Source: Mesobacillus boroniphilus (GTDB lineage Bacteria > Bacillota > Bacilli > Bacillales > Cytobacillaceae). From it: 60,157 nucleotides of DNA. The stretch is from assembly GCF_018424685.1 (NCBI RefSeq), contig NZ_QTKX01000005.1:1-60157 (forward strand). The letters are read 5' to 3'. Positions 9,353 to 21,250 of the stretch are shown piece after piece. The number at the start of each line of letters is the position of its first letter. Position 1 is the first letter of the stretch. Position numbers and translations under genes: made by a program. The notes beneath the pieces were generated by a model. That model was given only the letters and a program-made list of their open reading frames with translations. It was not told the origin of the DNA and searched no databases.

Positions 9353-9361
9353 TGGTATAAT
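9353..9361 (+). promoter_or_regulatory. metS promoter (extended -10)
   Basis: TGGTATAAT, a perfect extended -10 element, ends 46 bases before the metS start. No good -35 is seen, as is common with extended -10 promoters. Confidence 0.5.
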
Positions 9362-9392
9362 AACTACTATTAGAATGAACTAGCAGTTTTAG

Positions 9393-11360
<1,968 letters not shown>

Positions 11361-11466
11361 TTAGGCTCTTTTCTCAAACTTTGTTGCTAATGACCACAAA
11401 AAAGAGTGAATGAACTATTTTTCTTTTAACAACAATCTTTACGAAAACAGCCAATAATTAAAAATG

Positions 11467-11507
11467 AAAACCTGGAAATGTTTCATGTGTAACATTTTCA
11501 GGTTTTT
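11467..11507 (+). terminator. metS terminator
   Basis: AAAACCTGGAAATGTT / AACATTTTCAGGTTTT hairpin followed by a T run, ~105 bases after the metS stop. Confidence 0.85.
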
Positions 11508-11574
11508 TGTGTTAAAAAAGCTATTTTTTTAAAAGAGTGATTTATGATAGTAAGAGAGTTAGATACCAAGCACT

Positions 11575-11595
11575 CCCGACACTTGTCGGGTTTTT
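11575..11595 (+). terminator. Second, orphan terminator between metS and tatD
   Basis: CCCGAC / GTCGGG hairpin with a 4-base loop and TTTTT, ~70 bases after the metS terminator. No gene lies between the two. The 11361-11755 gap otherwise holds only these terminators and the promoter below. Confidence 0.65.
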
Positions 11596-11616
11596 ATGAA
11601 AGCGAACCCGAAAAAT

Positions 11617-11646
11617 TTGACCTGGACATCGAAAAAAAGTTATGAT
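11617..11646 (+). promoter_or_regulatory. Candidate tatD promoter
   Basis: TTGACC (11617-11622), 18 bases, TATGAT (11641-11646), ~110 bases before tatD. Confidence 0.45.
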
Positions 11647-11755
11647 ATCGACACATCTTTATCACAATAATAAGAACATCGCAGTAAGTCTATTCTACCT
11701 CTAGCTAAGGATGTATAGAATGGAACTGCGGGCATTGCAGCAAAGGAGTTTTGAC

Positions 11756-12523
11756 ATGCTTTTTGATACACATGTGCACTTAAACGCAGAACAATTCAAC
11801 GAAGATCTCCAGGACGTCATTGACCGCGCAATTGCTGAAGGTGTTACGAATATGGTAGTTGTCGGGTTCGATGAAATCACTATAAAAAAGGCAATAGAGC
11901 TGGCGGAAAGTTATGACTTTCTTTATGCGAGTGTCGGATGGCATCCAGTCGATGCAATTGATCTGACTCAGGAGCATTTGGATTGGCTAAAAGAATTGGC
12001 GAGTCATCCAAAAGTAGTGGCACTTGGGGAAATGGGACTGGATTATTACTGGGACAAGTCGCCGAAGGAAATCCAGAAAGAGGTCTTCCGCAAGCAAATC
12101 AGGCTGGCAAAAGAAGTTCAACTTCCTATAATCATACATAATCGTGATGCAACAGCGGACATAGTTGAAATTTTAAAGGAAGAAGATGCCGGAGAAGTAG
12201 GCGGAATCATGCATTGCTTCAGCGGCAGTGTGGAAACCGCACTTGAATGCATTGAGATGAACTTTTATATTTCGCTTGGAGGGCCGGTAACATTTAAAAA
12301 TGCGAAAAAACCGAAGGAAGTAGCAGAGGCTGTTCCCTTAGACCGTCTTTTGGTCGAAACAGACTGCCCTTACTTGACGCCGCATCCATATCGCGGAAAG
12401 AGAAATGAACCAGCCTATGTAAAATTGGTAGCCGAACAAATTGCAGAACTGAAAGGGTTAACTCTTGAGGAAGTGGCAGACGAAACAGCCAAAAATGCAA
12501 AAAAATTATTCGGCATAAAGTGA
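11756..12523 (+). CDS. tatD: TatD-family metal-dependent deoxyribonuclease
   Basis: 255-aa TIM-barrel metal hydrolase (TatD/YcfH family; YabD in B. subtilis), a 3'-5' exonuclease-type DNase. Metal ligands visible: DTHVHLN (residues ~4-10), GEMGLDYYWD, IIHNRDA, MHCFSGS and ETDCPYLTPHPYRG. The start is ATG 11756, 7 bases after AAAGGAG; an upstream in-frame ATG lacks a ribosome-binding site. No terminator separates it clearly from yabE, which has its own promoter. Confidence 0.93.
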   Translation: MLFDTHVHLNAEQFNEDLQDVIDRAIAEGVTNMVVVGFDEITIKKAIELAESYDFLYASVGWHPVDAIDLTQEHLDWLKELASHPKVVALGEMGLDYYWDKSPKEIQKEVFRKQIRLAKEVQLPIIIHNRDATADIVEILKEEDAGEVGGIMHCFSGSVETALECIEMNFYISLGGPVTFKNAKKPKEVAEAVPLDRLLVETDCPYLTPHPYRGKRNEPAYVKLVAEQIAELKGLTLEEVADETAKNAKKLFGIK

Positions 12524-12689
12524 TAAGGAATGTTGTCGATTTTTCAACAAGGTTGTCCAAACTTTTTATGTTTCTAAAAAGTTCTACATGTCTCACTTAC
12601 GACATAGGATAACCGTGTCGATAACTCTTGCTTTTCTTTTTATGGAGCATCTTGCATAATAGGGACTACGCTTGGCAAGGGTGTCTGGG

Positions 12690-12719
12690 TTGACAAGTCG
12701 GCAACAATATCTTTATAAT
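12690..12719 (+). promoter_or_regulatory. yabE promoter
   Basis: TTGACA (12690-12695), 18 bases, TATAAT (12714-12719). Both hexamers are consensus. Transcription would begin only a few bases before the ribosome-binding site GAGGAGG (12731-12737). Confidence 0.75.
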
Positions 12720-12748
12720 CACTCCGAGAAGAGGAGGCGTTTTTCATC

Positions 12749-13945
12749 GTGATTAATAGTATGAAAAACCTGTTTTCCAAGACTTTGAGTAAGAAGAAAC
12801 TGGTGATTTTTTCTGCTAGTTTCGTAGTTTTTGCCGCTGCTCTTGGGTTCTTCATGTATGAAGGGACCAAAAAGACAGTCGCATTGACACTGGATGGCGA
12901 AGAAAGAGTCATTAAAACACACGCAAATACTATCCAAGATATATTTAATGATCTCAATATTTCATTGCGCTCAGAGGATTATTTATCGCTGGCGGCAAAC
13001 ACGGAGGTTAAGAACAACCTATCAATCGTGTGGAAACCGGCAAAATAGGTAGAGTTAATACAGAATCAGGAAAAGAAAACGTATTGGACAGCAGCCGATA
13101 CTGTAGAGGAATTCCTGAAAGAACAGAATATCGTTATAAATGAACACGACAAGTTAAACCTAAACCCAGACGCTAAATTAAAGCAAGATTTGAAGATTGC
13201 CATTCAAAGAGCTTTCCCGCTTAAGCTTGTAGTAGGCGGAAAAGAGCAAGATGTATGGTCGACTTCGACTACGGTCGCTGACTTTTTATCACAGCAAGGA
13301 ATCGCACTGAACGAAATGGACCGTGTTGAGCCTGCGTTAAAGCAGACAGTCACAAAAGATGCCGTGATTAATGTCATTCGAGTTGAAAAAGTCACCGATG
13401 TAGTGGAAGAACCAATTAGCTATGCAGTCATTACGAAAAATGACAGCAAACTGGAAAAAGGAAAACAGAAAGTCGTAACGGAAGGCCAGGAAGGCTTGCT
13501 TTCCAAGGAATATGAAGTAATCCTTGAAAACGGCAAGGAAGTATCAAGAAAACTGGTCAGTGAAAAGAAATTGAAAGAAAAACAGGATAAAGTCGTGGCA
13601 ATGGGAACGAAGGTCATCGTAGCTCAAGTATCCCGTGGCTCAAGTGAACCGGCAGGAAAGGAATTCTATGTTTCTTCCACAGCGTATACTGCTAACTGTA
13701 ACGGATGCTCAGGCTACACGGCTACTGGGATCAACCTAAGGGCAAACCCTAATATCAAGGTCATTGCGGTAGATCCAAGTGTTATCCCTCTAGGAACAAA
13801 AGTATATGTTGAAGGCTATGGCTATGCAATAGCTGCCGATAAAGGATCAGCTATCAAAGGCAATAAGATCGATGTCTTTTTTGCCTCAAAGGCGGATGCA
13901 TACCGCTGGGGCCGTAAGCGCGTCAAAATTAAAATCCTAAATTAA
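12749..13945 (+). pseudogene. yabE: YabE cell-wall protein (DUF348-G5-3D) interrupted by an in-frame TAG
   Basis: Read through, this is a ~398-aa secreted cell-wall protein similar to RpfB/YabE. It has an N-terminal membrane/signal segment (KKLVIFSASFVVFAAALGFF, residues ~16-36) and tandem DUF348 repeats. A G5 domain (~215-275) and a C-terminal 3D domain (STAYTANCNGCSG to RVKIKIL, ~310-398) follow; the 3D domain is linked to lytic-transglycosylase-like activity. TAG at 13046-13048, after VWKPAK, splits it; the frame stays open on both sides and the homology continues. A CAG-to-TAG change would explain it. The start is GTG 12749. As it stands, translation would yield a 99-residue fragment without the catalytic domain. 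Confidence 0.85.
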
Positions 13946-13952
13946 TTCATGG

Positions 13953-13982
13953 ATGCAGGGGAACCTTCCTCTGCATTTTTGT
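13953..13982 (+). terminator. yabE terminator
   Basis: ATGCAGGGGAA / TTCCTCTGCAT hairpin with a 2-base loop and T tract. Confidence 0.8.
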
Positions 13983-14172
13983 TTTTTCAATGAATCTTTA
14001 AGGTATAATAAGAAAAGCATAATGGCTTAAAAACTTTACACCTATATAGACGATTATATTTCAGAAATGTTTCATTTATTTCAAAGAAAAAATTTTTACT
14101 TTCATAAATTTATATTCAACGAATCCAATGCTGTTTAAATAAATTGGCGTATGCATTTTTAACGGAGGAACC

Positions 14173-15602
<1,430 letters not shown>

Positions 15603-15604
<2 letters not shown>

Positions 15605-15629
15605 AGTCCGGAGACTTCCGGGCTTTATT
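15603..15629 (+). terminator. ksgA terminator
   Basis: AAAGTCCGGA / TTCCGGGCTTT hairpin with a 3-base loop at the ksgA stop, followed by a short T tract. Confidence 0.7.
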
Positions 15630-15765
15630 TGCGTTTATGAATAAAAACTGTAAATAAGAAATATAAACTATTTTTCAGGAAAAAAGCTTTTAGATAAATT
15701 TAAGGAAAATAACCAGTAAATCCAAGGAAATTCTGTCCTAGGGCAATCCTTCAGAGTCCCAAAAG

Positions 15766-15794
15766 CACATGTCTATGGGTATCTGCATATTTTA
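15766..15794 (+). promoter_or_regulatory. Sigma-K promoter of yabG
   Basis: CAC at 15766-15768, 17 bases, then CATATTTTA (15786-15794), which fits the sigma-K -10 CATAnnnTA. yabG is sigma-K-dependent in B. subtilis. It lies 53 bases before the start codon. Confidence 0.65.
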
Positions 15795-15847
15795 TGTAAG
15801 AATACCATTTAGCGCAGCCTGTGTGCGGGGCAATTGGAGTGAGGATG

Positions 15848-16726
15848 ATGAATATTAACCTCATGGATATCGTCGGCAGGGTTTCGCATCAATGCGACAT
15901 TATGTTCCGGGTTATCGATATCAGAGAGAAACATGGCAAAAAAATCGCGATATTATACGGTGAGGATTTCCGATTGATTGCGGATGCGCCCTATGAAGAT
16001 TTAATAAAAATCGATCCTAGTATGCGCATGAGGCTGACAAAGGAATTCCGGTCACTTGAAGAACAGTCATATAAGCTTTTCAGGCAGGATGTTGACCTAT
16101 TACAGCAAAAACAGGAATATGAAGTTACAGAGGGATACAGCAAGTCATATAACTACTTTCAGATGCCTGGGAAGGTGCTCCATATAGATGGAGATCCAAA
16201 TTATTTAAAAAAGTGCCTGACCCTTTATGAGAAAGTCGGGGTCCCTGTTTATGGATTTCATTGCAATGAAAAAGAAATGCCGGAGAAAGTCGGGATGCTG
16301 CTTGATTATTACCGGCCGGATATATTGGTCATAACAGGGCATGATGCCTATTCAAAGTCTAAAGGAGCTATGGATGATATCAATGCTTATCGCCACTCCA
16401 AGCATTTTGTGCAGACAGTAAGAGAGGCACGAAAGAAAGTTCCCCATCTGGACCAACTGGTCATTTTTGCCGGAGCGTGCCAGTCTCATTTTGAGTCGTT
16501 AATCCACGCCGGGGCTAACTTTGCCAGTTCACCTTCAAGAGTTAATATCCATGCGCTTGACCCAGTCTATATCGTCGCTAAAATCAGCTTTACGCCATTC
16601 ATGGAGCGCATAAACGTGTGGGATGTACTTCGGAACACACTGACTGGGGATAAAGGCCTGGGCGGGATCGAAACAAAGGGAGTACTAAGGACGGGAATGC
16701 CATATAAGAAAAATTCGTCGGACTGA
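15848..16726 (+). CDS. yabG: Sporulation-specific cysteine-type protease YabG
   Basis: 292-aa protease made in the mother cell under sigma-K, which processes spore coat proteins (SpoIVA, YrbA/SafA and others in B. subtilis) and helps coat cross-linking. The family core is plain: FQMPGKVLHIDGDPNYLKKC, PDILVITGHDAYSKSKG, FAGACQSHFESLIHAGANF and GGIETKGVLRTGMPYK. The active site is expected to use the conserved His and Cys in TGHDA and GACQSHF. The start is ATG 15848 (or 15845) behind GGAGTGAGG. It has its own sigma-K-like promoter and a terminator overlapping its stop. Confidence 0.95.
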   Translation: MNINLMDIVGRVSHQCDIMFRVIDIREKHGKKIAILYGEDFRLIADAPYEDLIKIDPSMRMRLTKEFRSLEEQSYKLFRQDVDLLQQKQEYEVTEGYSKSYNYFQMPGKVLHIDGDPNYLKKCLTLYEKVGVPVYGFHCNEKEMPEKVGMLLDYYRPDILVITGHDAYSKSKGAMDDINAYRHSKHFVQTVREARKKVPHLDQLVIFAGACQSHFESLIHAGANFASSPSRVNIHALDPVYIVAKISFTPFMERINVWDVLRNTLTGDKGLGGIETKGVLRTGMPYKKNSSD

Positions 16727-16751
16727 ATAGAATACGGTCCGGCGTTTTTTT
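16717..16751 (+). terminator. yabG terminator
   Basis: GTCGGAC / GTCCGGC hairpin spanning the stop codon, followed by TTTTTTT. Confidence 0.75.
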
Positions 16752-16872
16752 ATTTTTTGTACATATTTTATCGCATTAAAGGCTACTCTAAAATTGTTGA
16801 AATTTAGAAGAAAAAGAAGACCGAAATATATTGACTTTTAAATTTAAGTACTGTTATAATTTATGTTTTTGT

Positions 16873-16901
16873 TTGACTAAATGGTGTCAGCGTGTTATAC
16901 T
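16873..16901 (+). promoter_or_regulatory. veg promoter
   Basis: TTGACT (16873-16878), 17 bases, TATACT (16896-16901). This is a near-consensus vegetative promoter, as expected for the strongly expressed veg gene. The 5' untranslated region would be only ~15 bases. Confidence 0.85.
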
Positions 16902-16922
16902 TTACACAGTGAGGTGGACCGA

Positions 16923-17186
16923 ATGCCAAAAACATTATCGGATATCAAAAAAGCGCTTGATTCAAACTTAGGAAAAAGACTCATGCTAAAGGCCAACGGA
17001 GGACGAAGAAAGACGATTGAACGTTCTGGCGTGTTAGCGGAAACTTATCCTTCAGTTTTCGTCATCGAGCTTGACCAGGATGAAAATGCTTTTGAACGTG
17101 TTTCGTACAGCTACGCAGATGTTTTAACTGAAACAGTGGAAATTACCTTCTTTGAAGATACAACAGGATCAATTGCTTTGAGCTAA
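16923..17186 (+). CDS. veg: Veg protein
   Basis: 87-aa protein, one of the most highly expressed in vegetative B. subtilis. There it stimulates biofilm gene expression by acting on the repressor SinR. The family sequence is clear: [38 protein letters not shown], and the C-terminal acidic VEITFFED. The start ATG 16923 follows GAGGTGG. It is monocistronic between a strong promoter and a terminator with a TTCG tetraloop. Confidence 0.96.
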   Translation: MPKTLSDIKKALDSNLGKRLMLKANGGRRKTIERSGVLAETYPSVFVIELDQDENAFERVSYSYADVLTETVEITFFEDTTGSIALS

Positions 17187-17208
17187 TTCTTGGCTCAATA
17201 CAGTACAG

Positions 17209-17240
17209 GCAGTCAACTTTCGAGTTAGCTGCTTTTTATT
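17209..17240 (+). terminator. veg terminator
   Basis: GCAGTCAACT / AGTTAGCTGC stem (one mismatch) closed by a TTCG tetraloop, followed by a T-rich tract. Confidence 0.8.
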
Positions 17241-17276
17241 TTTGCCTAATTTTCCAGAAAGCAGGATAAATAAGGA

Positions 17277-17308
17277 GCACATGAAAATCTCTTTTTTCAA
17301 AAATACTA
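17277..17308 (+). promoter_or_regulatory. Possible sigma-G promoter of sspF
   Basis: A -35-like ACATG is followed by 18 bases and AATACTA (17302-17308), one mismatch from the sigma-G -10 CATACTA. The -35 is weak, so this is tentative. Confidence 0.35.
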
Positions 17309-17341
17309 AAATAACCGCGGTGGTGAAAGGAGCTGGTAGTA

Positions 17342-17521
17342 TTGGGCAGAAGAAGAGGAATTATGTCTGAAAGGTTGAAGGAAGAGCTTGCAAAAGAACT
17401 TGGCTTCTATGATGTCGTCCAGAATGAAGGATGGGGCGGAATCAAAGCCAAGGATGCAGGTAACATGGTTAAGCGAGCGATTGAGCTGGCCGAACAGCAG
17501 CTTACGAACCAAAACCGCTGA
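17342..17521 (+). CDS. sspF: Small acid-soluble spore protein SspF
   Basis: 59-aa alpha/beta-type small acid-soluble spore protein, made in the forespore and bound to DNA to protect it. It reads (M)[19 protein letters not shown], then [20 protein letters not shown] and [19 protein letters not shown]. The GWGxIxxxDAGxMVKxxIE pattern identifies the SspF group. The start is TTG 17342, 9 bases after AAAGGAG; the internal ATG at 17363 would remove the conserved GRRRG. Confidence 0.93.
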   Translation: MGRRRGIMSERLKEELAKELGFYDVVQNEGWGGIKAKDAGNMVKRAIELAEQQLTNQNR

Positions 17522-17598
17522 CCAGATGAAAAATTTCTTTGTAACCTGCCACATAGCTGTTTTTCGCAGTTGCCAATAAAATTCAGATCCATCGCGGT

Positions 17599-17624
17599 GC
17601 CGGGGCTCTTGCTCCGGCTTTTTC
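17599..17624 (+). terminator. sspF terminator
   Basis: GCCGGGGC / GCTCCGGC stem, TCTT loop, TTTTT tail. Confidence 0.85.
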
Positions 17625-17789
17625 TATGGAAATAACGAAGAGCAACTTCCATGTATCCTCCTGCAATTCTAATTCTTTGTGAAATTACTGTATTCGCCAT
17701 TACGCAAATGATAAAATAAAGGAATGTTTCTTGCAGAGGAGTCTTACTTATTTTACTCAAAGAGTATTTTTGAAAAATTAGATAATTTT

Positions 17790-17836
17790 CCAGCTTCAGC
17801 GCTTGTCGGGGCTGACCAAGGCGCTTGCGCTTTTCT
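17790..17836. repeat. Dispersed intergenic repeat, short copy (R1)
   Basis: CCAGCTTCAGCG joined directly to the 3' module CTTGTCGGGGCTGACCAAGG and CGCTTGCGCTTTTCT. It shares both ends with the copies at 20841, 30765 and 36826 but lacks their middle. Confidence 0.75.
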
Positions 17837-17894
17837 ATTCTTTTTGTGGTAAAATAGGACAAAATGTGGAATTCGTTTAAAGTAGGTGGAAGTT

Positions 17895-18764
17895 GTGAAG
17901 GTTTTAGTGAAGGCGCCAGCAAAAATCAATTTGTCACTTGATGTTTTGCACAAACGTCCGGACGGCTACCATGAGGTGGAAATGGTCATGACGACGATTG
18001 ATTTGGCTGATCGCATCGAACTTAGTTTACTAGAAGAAGACAGGATCGTGATCCATTCCCATAATCGGTTTGTTCCAGATGATCAGCGGAATCTTGCTTA
18101 CCAGGCAGCGCATCTTTTGAAGCTGAGGTTCCAGGTGAAGCAAGGTGTTGTCATCGGTATTGAGAAGACTATTCCGGTGGCAGCAGGGCTTGCTGGCGGC
18201 AGCAGTGACGCAGCGGCAACGTTAAGAGGCTTGAATAAGCTATGGAAGCTTGGACTGTCATTGGACGAGCTTGCCGTGCTCGGCGCTGAAATTGGCTCAG
18301 ATGTTTCTTTCTGTGTATACGGAGGGACAGCGCTTGCAACAGGCAGAGGAGAAATTATTGAGGAACTTCCAGCACCACCGACGTGCTGGGTCGTTTTGGC
18401 GAAGCCATTTATCGGTGTATCGACAGCGGAGGTATATCGCCGTCTTAATGTAGAGAAGGTTCAGCATCCGCCTACAAAGCAAATGATATCCGCGATTGAA
18501 AATGGAGATTTCAATGGAGTCTGCAACAGTGTCGGCAATGTTTTGGAAGATGTGACGCTTTCGCTTTATCCTGAGGTAGCGCAAATCAAGGACCAAATGA
18601 AGAGGTTCGGTGCTGATGCCGTCTTAATGAGTGGCAGTGGCCCGACGGTATTCAGCCTTGTGGCACATGATTCGCGGATGCATCGTATTTATAACGGTCT
18701 ACGAGGGTTTTGCGACCAGGTATTCGCAGTGAGAATGCTTGGAGAGCGCCATACTCTTGATTAA
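17895..18764 (+). CDS. ispE: 4-diphosphocytidyl-2-C-methyl-D-erythritol kinase
   Basis: 289-aa GHMP-family kinase, phosphorylating CDP-methylerythritol in the MEP pathway to isoprenoids. Motifs: [13 protein letters not shown] (residues ~5-17), [10 protein letters not shown], the glycine-rich ATP loop [17 protein letters not shown] (~94-110), and C-terminal [11 protein letters not shown]. The start is GTG 17895 behind TAGGTGG, giving [12 protein letters not shown] as in relatives. It is followed by purR 55 bases later. Confidence 0.96.
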   Translation: MKVLVKAPAKINLSLDVLHKRPDGYHEVEMVMTTIDLADRIELSLLEEDRIVIHSHNRFVPDDQRNLAYQAAHLLKLRFQVKQGVVIGIEKTIPVAAGLAGGSSDAAATLRGLNKLWKLGLSLDELAVLGAEIGSDVSFCVYGGTALATGRGEIIEELPAPPTCWVVLAKPFIGVSTAEVYRRLNVEKVQHPPTKQMISAIENGDFNGVCNSVGNVLEDVTLSLYPEVAQIKDQMKRFGADAVLMSGSGPTVFSLVAHDSRMHRIYNGLRGFCDQVFAVRMLGERHTLD

Positions 18765-18819
18765 ATCCGTATAATGGTGGTATATTAACCTTAAATATTC
18801 GGATTTTGGAGGTTCTTTA

Positions 18820-19644
18820 ATGAAATTTCGACGCAGCGAGCGTTTGATCGATATGACGACCTATTTACTGGAACATCCGCGCCAATTGGTACCGTTAACC
18901 TATTTTGCAGAGAAGTATGGTTCAGCTAAGTCCTCGATCAGTGAAGATCTCGGAATCATCAAAGAAACATTTGAACAGCGGGGAATCGGTGTCCTTCAGA
19001 CTGTGCCAGGCGCTGCCGGGGGAGTCAAGTTCCATGTCCATGTCAGTGATGAAAAAGCCAGGAAGGTAATCGATGAACTATGTACGGTGATGGCAAGTCC
19101 TGATAGATTACTGCCAGGCGGTTATCTTTTCATGAATGATATCCTCGGAAATCCAGCAATTGTGCAGGAAGTGGGAAGGCTGCTCGCATCTGCTTTTGCT
19201 GAAAAGGATATAGAGGTTGTCATGACGGTGGCTACAAAGGGGATTCCAATCGCTTACGCAGTAGCAAGCAACTTGAATGTTCCTGTCGTGATTGTAAGAA
19301 GGGATAGCAAAGTGACTGAAGGGTCGACGGTAAGCATCAACTACGTTTCAGGCTCTTCAAAAAGGATTCAGACGATGGTGCTTTCAAAGCGCAGCCTTGC
19401 AGAGGGCTCGAAGGTTCTGATAGTCGATGACTTCATGAAAGCGGGCGGCACCGTCAATGGCATGATTAATTTGCTTGAAGAGTTTAATGCAGATTTAGCG
19501 GGAATAGCGGTACTGGTTGAATCGGAGAACATCGAAGAAAGACTTGTCGATGAGTATCTATCACTCGTACGCCTTTCAGATGTAGACGTAAAAGAACGGA
19601 AAATTACCGTGAGTGAAGGAAATTACTTCGCTCGCAGAGAATAG
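18820..19644 (+). CDS. purR: Purine operon repressor PurR
   Basis: 274-aa repressor of purine biosynthesis and transport genes; PRPP relieves DNA binding. The N-terminal winged helix (residues ~1-74) opens MKFRRSERLIDMTTYLLEHP. The rest is a phosphoribosyltransferase-like domain whose PRPP loop is visible as VLIVDDFMKAGGTVNGM (~200-216). Length is close to B. subtilis PurR (285 aa). The start ATG 18820 follows GGAGG. It lies upstream of ridA with 33 bases between. Confidence 0.97.
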   Translation: MKFRRSERLIDMTTYLLEHPRQLVPLTYFAEKYGSAKSSISEDLGIIKETFEQRGIGVLQTVPGAAGGVKFHVHVSDEKARKVIDELCTVMASPDRLLPGGYLFMNDILGNPAIVQEVGRLLASAFAEKDIEVVMTVATKGIPIAYAVASNLNVPVVIVRRDSKVTEGSTVSINYVSGSSKRIQTMVLSKRSLAEGSKVLIVDDFMKAGGTVNGMINLLEEFNADLAGIAVLVESENIEERLVDEYLSLVRLSDVDVKERKITVSEGNYFARRE

Positions 19645-19677
19645 TTGTTCATATAAAAAAATAGATGGGGTGACAAT

Positions 19678-20052
19678 ATGAATATTGTACAAACTTCAAA
19701 TGCGCCTGCTGCAATCGGTCCATATTCGCAAGGTGTGGTTGTGAACAATCTTTTCTACAGCTCAGGCCAGATTCCATTGACTCCAGAGGGTGTAATGGTC
19801 GAAGGAGATATCCAGGCCCAGACACATCAGGTATTCAAAAACTTGAAAGCTGTACTTGAGGCTGCAGGTGCCTCACTTGAAACTGTGGTAAAAGCAACTG
19901 TCTTCATCAAAAATATGGATGAATTCACTCAATTGAATGAAATATATGCAGAGTATTTCAATGTGCATAAGCCAGCTCGCTCAACAGTGGAAGTGGCAAG
20001 ACTGCCAAAGGATGCCTTGGTGGAAATCGAAGTAGTAGCGCTCGTTAAATAA
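19678..20052 (+). CDS. ridA: 2-iminobutanoate/2-iminopropanoate deaminase RidA (YabJ)
   Basis: 124-aa RidA/YjgF/UK114-family protein that hydrolyses reactive enamine/imine intermediates; in B. subtilis yabJ is also reported to be needed for purR regulation. Motifs: [15 protein letters not shown] (residues ~9-23), [13 protein letters not shown], and the C-terminal [18 protein letters not shown], whose Arg binds the substrate carboxylate. It is adjacent to purR as in B. subtilis. Its terminator overlaps the stop codon. Confidence 0.96.
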   Translation: MNIVQTSNAPAAIGPYSQGVVVNNLFYSSGQIPLTPEGVMVEGDIQAQTHQVFKNLKAVLEAAGASLETVVKATVFIKNMDEFTQLNEIYAEYFNVHKPARSTVEVARLPKDALVEIEVVALVK

Positions 20053-20067
20053 ACGGGCGTTTTTTTT
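20039..20067 (+). terminator. ridA terminator
   Basis: CGCTCGTT / AACGGGCG stem spanning the stop codon, followed by TTTTTTT. Confidence 0.8.
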
Positions 20068-20089
20068 ATTTGCAAAGAGATTTAGGAGG

Positions 20090-20180
20090 TGTCCGATAAA
20101 GGAGGAGAACCGCGATTTCGGTCGCTGCAGGAAGGTTTTATCCTCTCCCTTCTGACCTTTGGTGACAATAGTACATTTAT
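20090..20180 (+). other. Unexplained structured segment upstream of spoVG
   Basis: The ~90 bases contain AGGAGGTGTCCGATAAAGG, a small hairpin GCGA / TCGC with ACCG / CGGT nested alternatives, and TTTATC able to pair with GATAAA upstream. An open frame starting GTG 20089 would give 37 codons, but its ribosome-binding site overlaps the start. The surrounding 20068-20368 is otherwise AT-rich leader DNA, where AbrB would be expected to act. Confidence 0.3.
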
Positions 20181-20368
20181 AATACAAAAACTTTTTTTAT
20201 AAAAAGGTCAAAAAAATGATATAAAAAGTAGTTTTTTCAGAGAAGGTTCACTCACTCGTCAATAGCCGAAAAAGCCTATTTTAAAAGGGGAAACTTATAT
20301 GTAAAGGCTTATTGTATGAAAAAATTCACAAATTCGACCTATTTTTTCAAAAAAATTTTCTTGTAAAA

Positions 20369-20395
20369 GAAGGAGATTTGATTTCAACGTGGAAT
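20369..20395 (+). promoter_or_regulatory. Sigma-H promoter of spoVG
   Basis: GAAGGAGAT (20369-20377), 11 bases, GTGGAAT (20389-20395), fitting the sigma-H consensus RnAGGAwww - 11/12 - RnnGAAT with one mismatch. spoVG is the classical sigma-H gene, repressed by AbrB. Confidence 0.75.
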
Positions 20396-20438
20396 TATTT
20401 AACTAGAATTTTATCTATTTGTAAAGGTGGTGAACAGA

Positions 20439-20729
20439 ATGGAAGTAACTGACGTAAGATTACGCCGCGTTAATACAGATGGACGGATGAGAGCGATCGC
20501 TTCCATCACGCTTGACAACGAGTTTGTTGTCCATGATATCAGGGTGATTGATGGAAACAACGGCCTATTTGTTGCAATGCCAAGTAAACGCACTCCTGAT
20601 GGCGAGTTCCGTGATATCGCGCATCCGATCAATTCGGGTACACGCGGAAAGATCCAGGATGCCGTTTTGGCAGAGTACCACCGTTTAGGTGAGTTAGAAG
20701 TCGAATTCGAAGAAGCTGGCGCTTCCTAG
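20439..20729 (+). CDS. spoVG: Septation/RNA-binding regulator SpoVG
   Basis: 96-aa SpoVG protein, a small nucleic-acid-binding regulator. In B. subtilis it affects asymmetric septation and spore cortex formation and is expressed at the onset of sporulation. The sequence [44 protein letters not shown] and LAEYHRL is highly conserved. The start ATG 20439 follows AAAGGTGG. It is monocistronic between a sigma-H promoter and a terminator. Confidence 0.97.
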   Translation: MEVTDVRLRRVNTDGRMRAIASITLDNEFVVHDIRVIDGNNGLFVAMPSKRTPDGEFRDIAHPINSGTRGKIQDAVLAEYHRLGELEVEFEEAGAS

Positions 20730-20750
20730 AATATATAAGTGTATAACATC

Positions 20751-20783
20751 AAGAGCCTGCTGCATAAGTTAGGCTCTTTTTTA
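20751..20783 (+). terminator. spoVG terminator
   Basis: AAGAGCCT / AGGCTCTT hairpin followed by TTTT. Confidence 0.8.
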
Positions 20784-20840
20784 TTTCCCCGATTTGTCCC
20801 CTGGTAAACCTTTTTTAAAAAAAAATTCACTTTTATAATT

Positions 20841-21134
20841 GTCTAGCTCCAGCGCCTAGCTCCTCGAAACGCTTGTCCAGTGTCGCCTCCTAGAAACTTC
20901 GAAACTTCAACTCCTCCTGCAGAAGCAAAAAGCGCTACTTTGCCGGAGTCTCCAGTTTCTTCGTTTCTGGACAGTCGGCTATACTTTTCGATTTCAATCC
21001 GCCCAATGAAGTCAAAGAACGACTTCACTGTCAGGCCCTCCGAGGTACACGAAGTGCTAGACCCGCCAGCCACAGGACGTGGCGTTATAGGAGGGCAGCG
21101 CTTGTCCGAGTTAGACAGTCGCCTCCGCTTTTTA
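20841..21134. repeat. Dispersed intergenic repeat, long copy (R2)
   Basis: Begins GTCTAGCTCCAGCGCCTAGC and ends with a degenerate GCTTGTCCGAG ... CGCCTCCGCTTTTT. The middle holds CCAATGAAGTCAAAGAACGA, CTTCACTGTCAGGCCCTCC, which recurs in R4 at 36826 and forms a GAAGTC / GACTTC hairpin. At ~294 bases it fills most of the 520-base spoVG-glmU gap. No gene is supported in it. The glmU promoter should lie after 21135. Confidence 0.7.
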
Positions 21135-21250
21135 CTTAATACTCTCCCCCCTAAACTGACAAATAATTGTACTTGTTCTTCTATTCTTGAAATACCCGGC
21201 TATTTAAGATATATTCGTAATGGATAAAAAGGTAAATTGGAGGCCTGCTA

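Noticed and set aside
12539..12690. ydaO-type c-di-AMP riboswitch upstream of yabE
   Set aside because: The region is AT-rich without the conserved riboswitch core, and the promoter at 12690-12719 lies downstream of it.
20880..21227. A 115-codon plus-strand frame and an overlapping minus-strand frame before glmU
   Set aside because: Both lie within the dispersed repeat R2, lack a ribosome-binding site and resemble no protein I recognise.
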